Of a stretch of 53,236 nt of DNA, positions 32,501 through 41,700 are shown piece after piece. The stretch is from a virus: IMG/VR virus record IMGVR_UViG_3300029319_000068, positions 1 to 53,236 of that record; one strand, 5' to 3'. The translations under genes and the position numbers were made by a program. Every line of letters begins with the position of its first letter. The first letter of the stretch is position 1. A model generated the notes under the pieces. The model made no database searches. It had not been told where the DNA came from and saw only the letters and a program-made list of their open reading frames with translations.

Positions 32501-34949
32501 TCCTATGAGCGCCCGCGTATACTCTCTTTGAAGAGCTTAAGAAGCTTTTACCATTATCAACTGACATGGATGAAGATAAGATAAACTCATTTTCAATATT
32601 TCCAAGCCGCTGGTTTACTCCATAAAACTCAACTCTATAGCCAAGAGAACCTCCATCTGATACAAGATTACCAAAAGAAGAAGAAGGTCTAATCCTAACA
32701 GCAAAATTCCACTTCTCCTCATCGTATACATCTTTGTAAACATTTGTTACCATAGGAGAGATAAGAGAGCCAGTTAAGACAAAATAAGCATCTTTTGAAT
32801 TATGTTTATTCCTAACAGCATAAACTTGGAAACCGGCGTGATCCAGCACATTCCATCCTAGATTATTTTCAGGCAGAGAAGTATCTGCGGTGTGTTGTCC
32901 GAACAAAGAAGAAGTTAGGTTTGGAAAGCTATAATACCCATCAATACCTTCCTCTACTTTTCTTGGAAATACGATTTCTGCCTCTACAGTGTTCGCCACG
33001 TACAGACCGCCTGGGTCTGAACCTGAAATATATGAAGTAGTGCCTGATCCTGATTTGTAATTGTATATTGTGGCTAAGTTTCTATCCGGCTTGTCAAAAT
33101 CGATAAGCTTTTTTCTTATTGATTTATACTTGACATTTTTTCTAAACTCATAGTCAGTTTCCTTGCCGTAAACATTTACATTAATGATATCTTCGTTGGC
33201 ACCAAACGCTCTAATAAGATTGTTTATAGATTTTTCAGTTCCTTTCGATTTTAGGATAAACAAAAGATTGTTATAGATATTTTGATATATTAGATTTTTA
33301 GTATTGTAGATTTTATCTTCAAATTTCTTTTCTTCATCGCGAGAGAGAAAGTTTTCAATAATGCTTGTATCAACAAACAACTCAGGAACATCGAGTCCGT
33401 GAGAGGTTAAAAGTCTTTTTGAGAATGGGTAGGGCTTAAAACTACCAGTTAAAACACTGCCTGAAGGGTATTGGATGTTTTTCAAAGATGGTAGATTTTC
33501 AATTTGATTGTGTAGTTCATCAAAATAACTGGACATTATTTGAGTTAGTTTTTTTAATTCTTGTCCTGACTCTTCGTCATCTTCAACAATCCAAGCTGGT
33601 ATGCTCTTGTACATTGAAGAAAAGTTTTGTATATCGTGTCGCTCGCCTAGTGTTGTTTTTAGTTCTTTAAAAGCAACTACATCTGGATGTGAACTATAAA
33701 TAATTGGATCTTTAAACTCAAAATCTGCTTTGCCGGATAAAACCATTGCAGAGCCAGTATTTCTAGAATGGGCGTCGTATCCGGTCCAAGATCCATTACT
33801 TAGGCGACCAGAGTAATCAAGTACAGTGCTATCAATATTGGCTATGTTCGATATACCTTCATTAAACTTGAAATATAATCCTAAATCTACATTGGCATCA
33901 TCTGTGTTCGTGCCGCCGCCGACCTGTGAGATATAATATCTTCCAATGTCTCTTGCGCTTCTTTTGGTTTTCCAGTATCTAAAGTCATCAATAGAGCCAG
34001 ATAGCTTACCTGAGCCTGTAGCTGCTAAAGTATACTTAGGTGGTGTTGTATTTGCGCCAATATAGGCATATATAGAACCTGTGACATGATCAATTCCTGA
34101 ACCAGTTAGCACTGTTTCGACATACGCGCCGTTTCTGTACATTTCCACGGCGATTGTTGAGCCTGTGTTTTGTATAGTAAAGGCATAATGAGACCATTCG
34201 GAACTTGCAACAGTAGACGGCGTTACGGCTGTACCGATGGGAGCATTGTGGAAACCCGTTGCACCTGAAAGAGCTGTTAATCTAAAAACTGGACCTGGGG
34301 ATGTGCCAGACAGTTCAATTCTTAAACGACCATAATCATGCTCATTGCTGTGTTTGCTATTCCATAAATCGAAAATAACTTCTCTGTTTGTAAGGGCGGT
34401 AGCGTAAGCGTCTTTCTTTAACCAAAATTCTATGGTTACTCCGCCAGATAATGCAAACTTTAGATTTTCTTCTCTTTTTTTCCCTTCGTCCCAAATATTC
34501 TTCTTATTAGGTCCACTTTTGAAAGAGATGTATTCTAGATCATTTGGAAGACCGTAGCCACTGTTCGTTGACGCTTGTGTCCCCCATCCATCTGCTGATA
34601 GTAGTGCATATCCATTAGTCCTTGGATATTCTTTATCAAAAATAAAAGTCTCAAAGTAAGTGGCATTATTATACCATTCTTCTTTCTCTTTCAAGGAGCC
34701 ATCATAAGGATAGTAATTGTAGATCGATTCGATGGCAACTTTATAATACTCTTCGGCAGATCCATATTTAGCAAAATTTTCTGGTTTAGAGTAATCTACA
34801 TGAGGTATGAATCTATCTTTATCTCTTTGAACTTCATATGCATAGGATATGGATTCTATTTCTTCTTGAACTTTAGCATGACTCGGTACAGAAGAAGTTG
34901 TAGTAGTGCCTATTCTATTGATATCATTAAATAAATCTTTTATTGGCAC
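29538..34949 (-). CDS. Probable gp7-like baseplate wedge protein with LamG and MAM-like domains
   Basis: 1803 residues. Residues about 160-365 are a LamG domain (GGVTIEFWLKKDAY, SEWSHYAFTIQNTGSTIAVEMYRNG, GSIDDFRYWKTKRSARDIG). Residues 555-583, IYNNLLFILKSKGTEKSINN then LIRAFG, carry a motif typical of phage baseplate proteins of the gpI/gp7 kind, which join gp6 and gp25 in the wedge. Residues about 1390-1555 look like a MAM-type jelly-roll (SFYYHMHGVNVGNLKVQHSQ, FYLRFLYQGGITYLSDVAID). The gene order gp25, gp6, DNRLRE protein, this gene fits a wedge module. T4 gp7 is 1032 residues, so the lectin domains add much of the length. The gp7 assignment is inference. Confidence 0.65.
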   Translation of the reverse strand: MPIKDLFNDINRIGTTTTSSVPSHAKVQEEIESISYAYEVQRDKDRFIPHVDYSKPENFAKYGSAEEYYKVAIESIYNYYPYDGSLKEKEEWYNNATYFETFIFDKEYPRTNGYALLSADGWGTQASTNSGYGLPNDLEYISFKSGPNKKNIWDEGKKREENLKFALSGGVTIEFWLKKDAYATALTNREVIFDLWNSKHSNEHDYGRLRIELSGTSPGPVFRLTALSGATGFHNAPIGTAVTPSTVASSEWSHYAFTIQNTGSTIAVEMYRNGAYVETVLTGSGIDHVTGSIYAYIGANTTPPKYTLAATGSGKLSGSIDDFRYWKTKRSARDIGRYYISQVGGGTNTDDANVDLGLYFKFNEGISNIANIDSTVLDYSGRLSNGSWTGYDAHSRNTGSAMVLSGKADFEFKDPIIYSSHPDVVAFKELKTTLGERHDIQNFSSMYKSIPAWIVEDDEESGQELKKLTQIMSSYFDELHNQIENLPSLKNIQYPSGSVLTGSFKPYPFSKRLLTSHGLDVPELFVDTSIIENFLSRDEEKKFEDKIYNTKNLIYQNIYNNLLFILKSKGTEKSINNLIRAFGANEDIINVNVYGKETDYEFRKNVKYKSIRKKLIDFDKPDRNLATIYNYKSGSGTTSYISGSDPGGLYVANTVEAEIVFPRKVEEGIDGYYSFPNLTSSLFGQHTADTSLPENNLGWNVLDHAGFQVYAVRNKHNSKDAYFVLTGSLISPMVTNVYKDVYDEEKWNFAVRIRPSSSFGNLVSDGGSLGYRVEFYGVNQRLGNIENEFILSSSMSVDNGKSFLSSSKRVYAGAHRTNFSGSLLDLTDIKLSYLRFWMDDIKDHTIKDHAIGMYSYGPSNPYKNSAVTDTSLGQVEIPELETLALNWDFKNVSSSADSSGIIFVDDFSSGSSDLINRYGWIGNITKQLYTARVDKLNANENNVGITDFILTTQNRLPEEFISSDMISFGEDSDQIFTKDTRPVDYFFSIENSMYRVISEEIINIFSSIIDFNNLVGEPVNRYRKEYKDLGKLRQLFFERVENKPDIERYLDYFKHVDSFIQEMLEQLIPASSNVSDSVLNMVESHVLERNKYDHKFPTLESKQPDPITTIQGINELLYNWKFGHAPITNKQGDNCTYWHELAERAGAVITSGDATVDSQRETIKTVVNTEVSGSTYATRKLGKSYRFATKLSNDIEGGSNIKSNNLFNFHRQAIKFNSSQDFIKFPFSEIQSNKNCDEDRTPEELRKRNVILKATTTSKGEAIDANDYQDGKANLLLPFTIFSSSVNTGYLGYLQTGASASFENMHRDVVGRNNQRPLQGPFTEKYVGGLQYRHTPLNYSASAVTNPGSTARSLDTPSTRPEGWYLKIPITEGSSLSLLSESFSGTDPVGWTNVGSTATGPSGWILTHSGPTPSAGTGPNSAFDGTHYAYAETSTPNHPGALFGLVTPKLDADDVAVTDFSASFYYHMHGVNVGNLKVQHSQDPTFGGGITDLSVVWDFVGDPTTANTFIAGQQQANASDAYIKAQIDLSSYAGTEFYLRFLYQGGITYLSDVAIDAIEVSGTAAGSMFKLLDPAYDSFTAMRAVYYRDEVAKRPLNIRNIKMTSSSPTIIGNYSNNYEVVNTSGRNINNIWFVQNSGNVASITAESVFISSSFDYALANRDTLQDGSRNKTVIVERFSAPGGAEVMSRGFLDVASETYSVYNCLNYRNSTVRNNLNLWNKHHSIFGGTSSFGTPQTTGSYHKVQRNTGKRIEWEGGVALTGSESIMNVITASYYDNGFITHQIPQTDSAYSWITGSIIQSVI

Positions 34950-34951
34950 TT

Positions 34952-36484
34952 TTAATCCTCCACTCTAAACTTGAAGGTCTCTGGCTGTTCCTTGTAAACG
35001 CCGTTTAAGTAATAAGCGAACTTTAAGTTATACATATAACCCGATTCCAAAAGAGACATATCAAGATCAAAGTAATTTCCACTAACGTCATATGAGAGCT
35101 TAGTCTGTTGATCACTTCCTGTACCATAAGAGATAACTTCTAAGTCATCAACAACTCGCGTCACTCTGTAATAGGCTTGATTTACAATGTCAGTTTGGAT
35201 TTCAGAATTAGCTACTGTATATATTGTTGGTGACCAATTCTTCTCTCTAGTATACACTCTGAGCTTTGGTTCTTCACTTGTCGTATAAGATGGTTTTAAA
35301 TTTGTAACTTTTGTAACATAAGTTGGCGTGGGGTTTATATTTGAAGAATCAAGCGTATTAGGAATAATATTTCCTGTATGGAACTGGATAGTTGCTTTAG
35401 TCGCATCTGCTGTGGAATGGCTTCCAGTAAACCAAATATCAAATACATCAGTCAAAGTTGTTGAGCCTGTAAAGGCAAAAGAAGCGGTATAGATACCTGT
35501 AGAGACAATTCCGCCTGTCACGACTGTGGGTGCTGCTGCTCTTACTCTGCCATCGTTGTCGGCAGACAAAATCAAAGCATCTCCAGAAGGGGCATCATTA
35601 TTTAATGAGCCAGAAAAAAGACTTACATAGACGTGCTTATCACTGCCCAGCCCAGGGATATCTTGAAGTTGTCCTCTGACGTAGTTGTATAGATAAAGAG
35701 TATTTATATTATTTGCCGCAGTGGCAAGAGAGCTTGAAAAAAAGAAGTTTCCTCTATCATCACCTTCGCAACTGTTCCAGCGTGCTTCGATGACAGGGCG
35801 TTTGAAGAAATATTCGCTACTGCGTGCAAAGAACTTCTTATCATAGTAAGACAACGAAGCGCTTTCCTCAATTGGAGTTAGGGCGACGAGAAATCCGTAG
35901 TTTTCAAAACCGCCGCCGCCAGTTCCTTTGATCCAGGACTCTACATAAGGAGTAACATCGATAGACATATCTTCGTCTCCGTTTTGGAATGTAGCGTTTG
36001 CATTCCAAGGTGCGGCGGAAGCTGTGTTTTGAAAAGAACCACCTGTATTTGACCAAGCTACGTTGTCTACTCTATTGGTCCAGTTGGATGTTCCCTCATC
36101 TTTATATTCTTCCATGTCTAGTCCACTGCCCTCATTCCAAGCAGCATCTAATGCATAGATGTTTAAAGTAAAATCTTTTGGCAACGTGTTGGGAGTTACA
36201 GCATTATACATGTTCAAGTAAAAATTTACATTACCAGATGCTGGTATTAATCCTGAATCTCTATCTGCTTCAATGCCAGAAGTTCCTGTGACTGGGAATT
36301 TAATCAAAATCCTTGAGCGTTCCTTCGTAAAGCCCGAAGAACTTGAAACTTGTCCATAAATGGAGAATACTTCTAATGTATCCGCGAAGCCCATGTTTGA
36401 GCCAGTAGCTGTTCCGCTTAAGTTAGACTTAAAAGCATCAGATATAGTATTATCTTTAGTTGCTGTGTATCTTCTAATAGCCAT
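34952..36484 (-). CDS. Virion structural protein with DNRLRE-like domain
   Basis: 510 residues. The N-terminal 260 residues read as a DNRLRE-type beta domain: ATKDNTISDAF, ERSRILIKFPV, VNFYLNMYNA, FTLNIYALDAAWNEGSGLDM, SIDVTPYVESWIKG and FFKRPVIEARWNS follow the strand order of that family, which is common in surface and fibre proteins. The C-terminal half is a further beta-rich region with FTGSTTLTDVFDIWFTGSHS. The ATG overlaps the gp6 stop by 1 base. It lies where T4 has wedge genes 7, 8 and 10, but it resembles a conserved marine-phage virion protein rather than any of those. Confidence 0.75.
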   Translation of the reverse strand: MAIRRYTATKDNTISDAFKSNLSGTATGSNMGFADTLEVFSIYGQVSSSSGFTKERSRILIKFPVTGTSGIEADRDSGLIPASGNVNFYLNMYNAVTPNTLPKDFTLNIYALDAAWNEGSGLDMEEYKDEGTSNWTNRVDNVAWSNTGGSFQNTASAAPWNANATFQNGDEDMSIDVTPYVESWIKGTGGGGFENYGFLVALTPIEESASLSYYDKKFFARSSEYFFKRPVIEARWNSCEGDDRGNFFFSSSLATAANNINTLYLYNYVRGQLQDIPGLGSDKHVYVSLFSGSLNNDAPSGDALILSADNDGRVRAAAPTVVTGGIVSTGIYTASFAFTGSTTLTDVFDIWFTGSHSTADATKATIQFHTGNIIPNTLDSSNINPTPTYVTKVTNLKPSYTTSEEPKLRVYTREKNWSPTIYTVANSEIQTDIVNQAYYRVTRVVDDLEVISYGTGSDQQTKLSYDVSGNYFDLDMSLLESGYMYNLKFAYYLNGVYKEQPETFKFRVED

Positions 36485-38289
36485 TACAAAATTGTTCCTT
36501 TAATGTCTGTACCTATAAATTTTATCTCCCAAATAACATCATCTGGCACTTTTATAGATCTGCCATCGGGAGAGATATAATTATCCAAATCGATGGTGAA
36601 GTCGGAATAAAGTTCTCCTCTGGGTATGAATATTTCTACGTCGTCGGCATCTACAACTCCTGGTACAGAGTTTATCACATTATAAACATCTGTTATAAAA
36701 AAAGATTCGCCAATTTGTGGATGTTCAATAAATGCCTGACGTAAAGCATCATTTATATCTTGTATTAAATCAAGCTTGTTGACGTTTCTCTGTCCTATCG
36801 CTTTATATTCTATTCCAAGATTTAAAATCTTAGCGTCAATAATATCTATTGTATCGTTTAACATCTTATATTGAGCAAGCCAATTTTTTAAATTTGCTTT
36901 TATTTTTCTTTTTGTAGTAAAGAGAGTTGCGTCAAGACCGAGAGATACAACATAAAGATTAAGATTTCTTTTGAAAGAATCTTTATCTTGCTTTATCATC
37001 GCCCTGGCAACAGAACCAAAACGACTTGGCATAGAATATACTAAAGATAGATAATCTTTTTTAGTAACTGCTCTGTTTTGCGTAGCAAAGCTATTTTTTG
37101 CTCTAATCTTAATTTCTCGTAAGCCTGGGTCTGATATTGTTCCAACAATAGGCTCCTCATTAGAAACTTCGGCAGTTGTAACAATGCCTTGTACTATCGA
37201 GTCTGTTAAAAGTTCAGGATTTTCAAATTCAAAATCAGCAGAGACAAATCTATTGACAGAATCAACCCCTGCGTTTACATTGTTGGTCAAATTAGTTCTA
37301 TAAAAAACACTTACAGTAGTATTTTCAGGAGCAACTCCCAGGTTATTGTTTTTCACCAGCACGGTAGGGTCAAAAGAAGACTCAGAAATATATTTTTTCC
37401 CGTGCATCTTTAAAGCTACTTTATTTGGATCTAATTTATCATCATTTTCAGTTATGGCGTCTGTTGAAGAGCCTTGTCCAAACTGTAACGATACGCTGGT
37501 TGGGTCTTGCTTCAATACAAATCTTCTCGGAACAGAAGCAGGCTTTAAAATATTCGAGACATAATCTCTGTCCTCTGTATTTGTGTTTAAGGAATCAAGA
37601 TAAACTATGTCTTGCGAAAGATAGTCTACTTGATAATAATCATTTCCATCTGAATCTACAACTGAAAGTATTTCTGCCACACTATCTGTTTCCATTGTAA
37701 GTTTTAAAAAAGGCGTATAATCACCTACAACAAATCTTTCAACACCGACATCGCCAGAAATAACTTCGCCATACGCTTTAATAGCATAATGAGTCGGGGT
37801 TCCGGTTGCGGCGTCCACGTCAGAAACAAGCACTTGGTTGTTGGCGTTTTTAAAATCAACATCTGAGGTTAAAATAAAACTAGTGTTTTGTGTAGATGTA
37901 AGTTTTGAATTTCTTTTTAGAATAGGGATATAATCAGTGTCTGGTCCTAATCCTGATGTGTTGGCTGGGACTTTAACAAAAATAGCGACTGTTCCGTATG
38001 CTGTGACCTCTGGTTCATATTTATACCCCATCTGCTCTGCTAGCCTTATAACATTTTTAAACTCAATAGCTGATTCTACAAAAGACTCGTTTGCTTGATA
38101 ATCTAAGTAAAAAGACATTATATCTCCAATATAAGATACCATATCCACCATTAATGCGCCAAAAGAGGCTTCATTAAAATCATTAGAAGTATTAGGGTAA
38201 TATTTTTTTGCGTAGTTTATTAAAGATCTCTTGATTGAATCAAAATCTCTCGATGTATAGTCTATTGGAGGTTTAAATTTTTTTGCCAT
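36484..38289 (-). CDS. 6: Baseplate wedge protein gp6 (baseplate J family)
   Basis: 601 residues (T4 gp6 is 660). The opening PPIDYTSRDFDSIKRSLINY, then NDFNEASFGALMVDMVSYIGDIMSFYLDYQANESFVESA, is the signature of gp6-type wedge proteins. NRAVTKKDYLSLVYSMPSRFGSVARAMIK (about 395-423) matches the conserved core of baseplate J-like proteins, and the C-terminal part has the second alpha/beta domain (AFIEHPQIGESFFITDVYNV). In T4, gp6 dimers form the wedge ring that changes shape when the tail sheath is triggered. It follows gp25, as in many myoviruses. Confidence 0.92.
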   Translation of the reverse strand: MAKKFKPPIDYTSRDFDSIKRSLINYAKKYYPNTSNDFNEASFGALMVDMVSYIGDIMSFYLDYQANESFVESAIEFKNVIRLAEQMGYKYEPEVTAYGTVAIFVKVPANTSGLGPDTDYIPILKRNSKLTSTQNTSFILTSDVDFKNANNQVLVSDVDAATGTPTHYAIKAYGEVISGDVGVERFVVGDYTPFLKLTMETDSVAEILSVVDSDGNDYYQVDYLSQDIVYLDSLNTNTEDRDYVSNILKPASVPRRFVLKQDPTSVSLQFGQGSSTDAITENDDKLDPNKVALKMHGKKYISESSFDPTVLVKNNNLGVAPENTTVSVFYRTNLTNNVNAGVDSVNRFVSADFEFENPELLTDSIVQGIVTTAEVSNEEPIVGTISDPGLREIKIRAKNSFATQNRAVTKKDYLSLVYSMPSRFGSVARAMIKQDKDSFKRNLNLYVVSLGLDATLFTTKRKIKANLKNWLAQYKMLNDTIDIIDAKILNLGIEYKAIGQRNVNKLDLIQDINDALRQAFIEHPQIGESFFITDVYNVINSVPGVVDADDVEIFIPRGELYSDFTIDLDNYISPDGRSIKVPDDVIWEIKFIGTDIKGTIL

Positions 38290-38309
38290 TTGTTTTAATC
38301 CGTATTGTT

Positions 38310-38690
38310 TTAAGGAGCAACTATAATGCTGTCTCTCAGAGAGATACCGGGAACAGAGTAAATTATTCTTACAGCTAGTTCATTGTCATTTAATTGATCG
38401 TTGTCTGCTTTTGTTGCGAAGCTAATATCTTCTACTACTAAAAAACTCATAAAAGAGTTGACCTGTTCTCGTATGACGGAGTTTAATTCGTCAGCTATAA
38501 AAGATGGATCATTTTCAAACAAGTATCTTCTTATGCCGACGCCAAAATTAGGAATCATTACCCTTTCTCCCGGCGAAGTTAGTAATAGGTTTTTAAAATT
38601 TTGTTTTACATTTTTATATATATTGTTGATCATGTCATAATGAGCAACTGTTGTTGTAAGTGGTAATTTTACAGAATATCCTAAAGCCAT
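38310..38690 (-). CDS. 25: Baseplate wedge protein gp25 (GPW/gp25 family)
   Basis: 126 residues (T4 gp25 is 132). The motif LLLTSPGERVMIPNFGVGIR, then RYLFEN (36-60), and the following DELNSVIREQVNSFMSFLVVEDI are diagnostic of GPW/gp25. This small protein links the wedge to the sheath and seeds sheath assembly. A GAGG ribosome site sits before the ATG, and the CTATTTA motif at 38711-38717 is placed to start a 14-base leader. It is the first gene of the gp25-gp6-wedge run. Confidence 0.92.
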   Translation of the reverse strand: MALGYSVKLPLTTTVAHYDMINNIYKNVKQNFKNLLLTSPGERVMIPNFGVGIRRYLFENDPSFIADELNSVIREQVNSFMSFLVVEDISFATKADNDQLNDNELAVRIIYSVPGISLRDSIIVAP

Positions 38691-38710
38691 ACAATGAACC
38701 TCATCTAATC

Positions 38711-38717
38711 TAAATAG
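38711..38717 (-). promoter_or_regulatory. Candidate late promoter motif (CTATTTA), site 6
   Basis: Minus strand AAAAATATAAGCTATTTAGATTAG in the 39-base gap before gene 25. An A/T-rich tract precedes the core. Predicted transcript start near 38704 leaves a 14-base leader with GAGG as ribosome site, a geometry like site 2. Confidence 0.5.
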
Positions 38718-38729
38718 CTTATATTTTTA

Positions 38730-41700
38730 TTATTTATCGTCACATTTTTTATCTGGGTTTTCCATTTCTACAACGTCTTGTGGTGTCTTGCCTGAAGACA
38801 TAACACTATCCATCCCGCCAGCGGCGGTGAGAGCCAGATATATGGCTCCAAGCGCAGTCAAAGGAGTAGTAGGGTCGCCTATTGGAATTGGCGGAGCTGG
38901 TCTAACTCCGAACATGACTATGGGAAGCAAGTTTCCTTCTTCTGCTAGTTTTTGGGAACCTTTCTTAAGGGTTTTGGCAGCTTTTCCAAAGGTGTTATCT
39001 CCATCTGTTTCAGGTGCTTCAACAAGAGACTCGATGCCTCCTTCTATGGCTTCTCCTACTTTCATAGCTCCTACGAGGATGTCTTGTAATTGTTTTCCTC
39101 TGATTATAGCAGGGTCCGTTTTCTCAACAAGATATTTTAATATAATCATTCCTGTTCTGGCTGCGAAGGCTGCGGCGTATCCAAAATCAGGTTCTGGAAA
39201 ACCTTCTTCCGGGGAAGGGGCACCGGTCGTATTTGTCATTTTAACAATGTTGCTTTTCATAATATCTGACATGGTGTTTTCTCTATTAAGATAAGAAAAA
39301 TCCTTACTCTCATAGACAGATTCAAATGCATTTTTAAGGTTAGTTTTTGTTCCCGAAAATATACCAAGATTAAAGTCTTGAAAAATATCTCCAATAGAAT
39401 GTAGTGAAGAATACATCCCAAGAGCTGCAACTATGTCTCCAAAGTTATACATTTCTGATGTTATCATCTTAAATGTGTCGGTATTCATCATTTTTTTCTT
39501 TAAAGAATCTAGTGGAAATTTTTGTACGATTTCCTTTTGTATTATTGGAATTGAGCTATTCTTTTCAGGCTCTTGGTTTGGTCTACCCTCGGTTGGTTTT
39601 GGAGGGAGTGTCTCAAAATAATTGTCTACATCATCTTCAATCTCTATAAGAGGTATTGAGTAGATTTCGACACTATCGACAGTTTGTCTTTCTTCATCTT
39701 TAAAATAAACCTCTTTTATGCTAAAAGACTTTTCATCGTAGTTTCGCGGATCGAATGCTTTTCCTGCCACTTTACTAATATTTTTTCTAATATTCTTAAT
39801 GGTTGGAGAAAATTGTTTAATGGTGCCGGGATATACATAGCTCAACCTAATTCCATATTTTAAAGGCTTAAACATCTCTGTATGTGAACCAAATACTCCG
39901 AGTGTGTTGTAGTCGCCAAAGGCTTTTTGTTGGGCGTTTTCAGCGGCTGCGAGTTGGGAGATAAAAAACTGCCTTGGATCGGTGTCATATGCATAACCAT
40001 CTAGAAAATCTTCCAGTTCATTGTTTTTTTCCACAAGTTTATCAGATATAGTGTCTAGTTCATCGAAATTTTTAACAATATCTATTTCTTCTAGAGTCTT
40101 TATTCTGTTATCAAGTTCTTGAAACTCTTCGAACATACGGGCTATCCCTTCATCGTTAAGAAAGGTAACATCGTCATACTTTCCTTCTTTATATTCTTTA
40201 AATATTAGAGCGTAGGTATCACGTCGTACAATCATCTTTGGATAAAGATCATCAATAATATCTTTTTTGGCTAGTTGTAGTGCTCCGTTAAGAACTCCGT
40301 AAAGCTTATCCGGTTTGGGCGAGAACATTTCCTTTAGTGTAGCTTCAGATTCCTTCCATTTGAAGAAAGGTTCATCTGTAATTGGAGGTAAAGCCGACAC
40401 CCCAGGAATTGGCGGGAATAGCGCTTCGGAAGAGAACGGGAACTTATTTTTCTCAATATATACGTCAAGCTTGTTTGTTAAAATATTATATTCCGCGCTC
40501 CACTCTGCTATTAAATCTTGCACTTCTTCGTTAAGAGTATTGAATATATAAGTAGAATTCGCTAAAGTTTCGTATTTTTCAATACTTGATTCTAGTTTTT
40601 TTGTAAGTTCTGCATTTATATCACTTATTATAAAGTCTTGCATTTCTTCAAATGCAGACAGTTTGACAGCTCCAAGATAGTTTGGATATTCATAAGCAAC
40701 GTTTTCAGCTTCTGGGGTGTAATTTACTTTGTTCAACTCTTCTATAAACTCTTGATAATCAGGAAGTGTCTCTCCAAATTCGTTGCCTTGAGCGCTATAT
40801 TGTGTTTTTATAATATCGTATATTTTATCTTTTGAAAGAACTTTCCACATGCCTCCAACCATTTCCTTATACAAATTATACTTGTTATTATAGAGGTTTT
40901 TGTTTGCTTCTGTCCAGATTTTGTCCGCTGATCTTTTAAAGAATTTATTAGTTAAATCGTTCTCTACTTGCTGTTCACCTCCGCCTATCAACCACATAAA
41001 GTTGCCGTCTAAATCTTGAGATGGTATTTTTAGAATATTTTTTCTTCCAAGAAGGAAATCTGTTAGTTTTTGAATTTGTCTAGTAGGTTGATAATCTACT
41101 CTGATATATCTCTCTAAAATAAAACCGCCTTCATTTCTTAGTGCTGTTAATGGGGATAAAATACTGAACTTTCTCGTAAATCTATTTTTACCGGGAGGGA
41201 CTATCGAGCTTTCAGCAATATCAATGTTAGGGATAATATCTAAAAACTCATTTATTTCAAGTTTTTGTTTATCTGATACAAGCTGTACTGACTTTTGAAA
41301 AGGCTCATATACATTAGAAAGTTGTTCTTTGAAAATATAGTTTATGATAGCGCCGGTATCTGAACTGTTTATATTGTAAAGATCATCTAGATTCTGTTCA
41401 GAGTTTTCCTCTCCAGATAAAGAGTCTTCATCTAGCATGTCTTTCTTTAGCTCTATATATTGTTTTAGATATTCTGAAAATTTATTTCTAAACTCATCAC
41501 CTAATCTTTCCATAGTAAAGAACATGATATCTTGCATAATCTTAAAGTTGTTTTTATCTTTTAACAGGGTATCAATGTTTACTTCTGAAAATACAAACAC
41601 GCCCGATATTAAAAATTCTAAAGCAAGAATCTTAAAAAAACTTTCAGTAATTTCCATTAGCATTGCATTTTCAATATCTGTTCTATTGTATATCTTTTGA

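Noticed and set aside
38788-39294. 168-codon plus-strand open frame
   Set aside because: It lies wholly inside the giant minus-strand gene, has no ribosome site or neighbours on the plus strand, and its hydrophobic/serine-rich translation is that expected of the complement of a helical charged gene.
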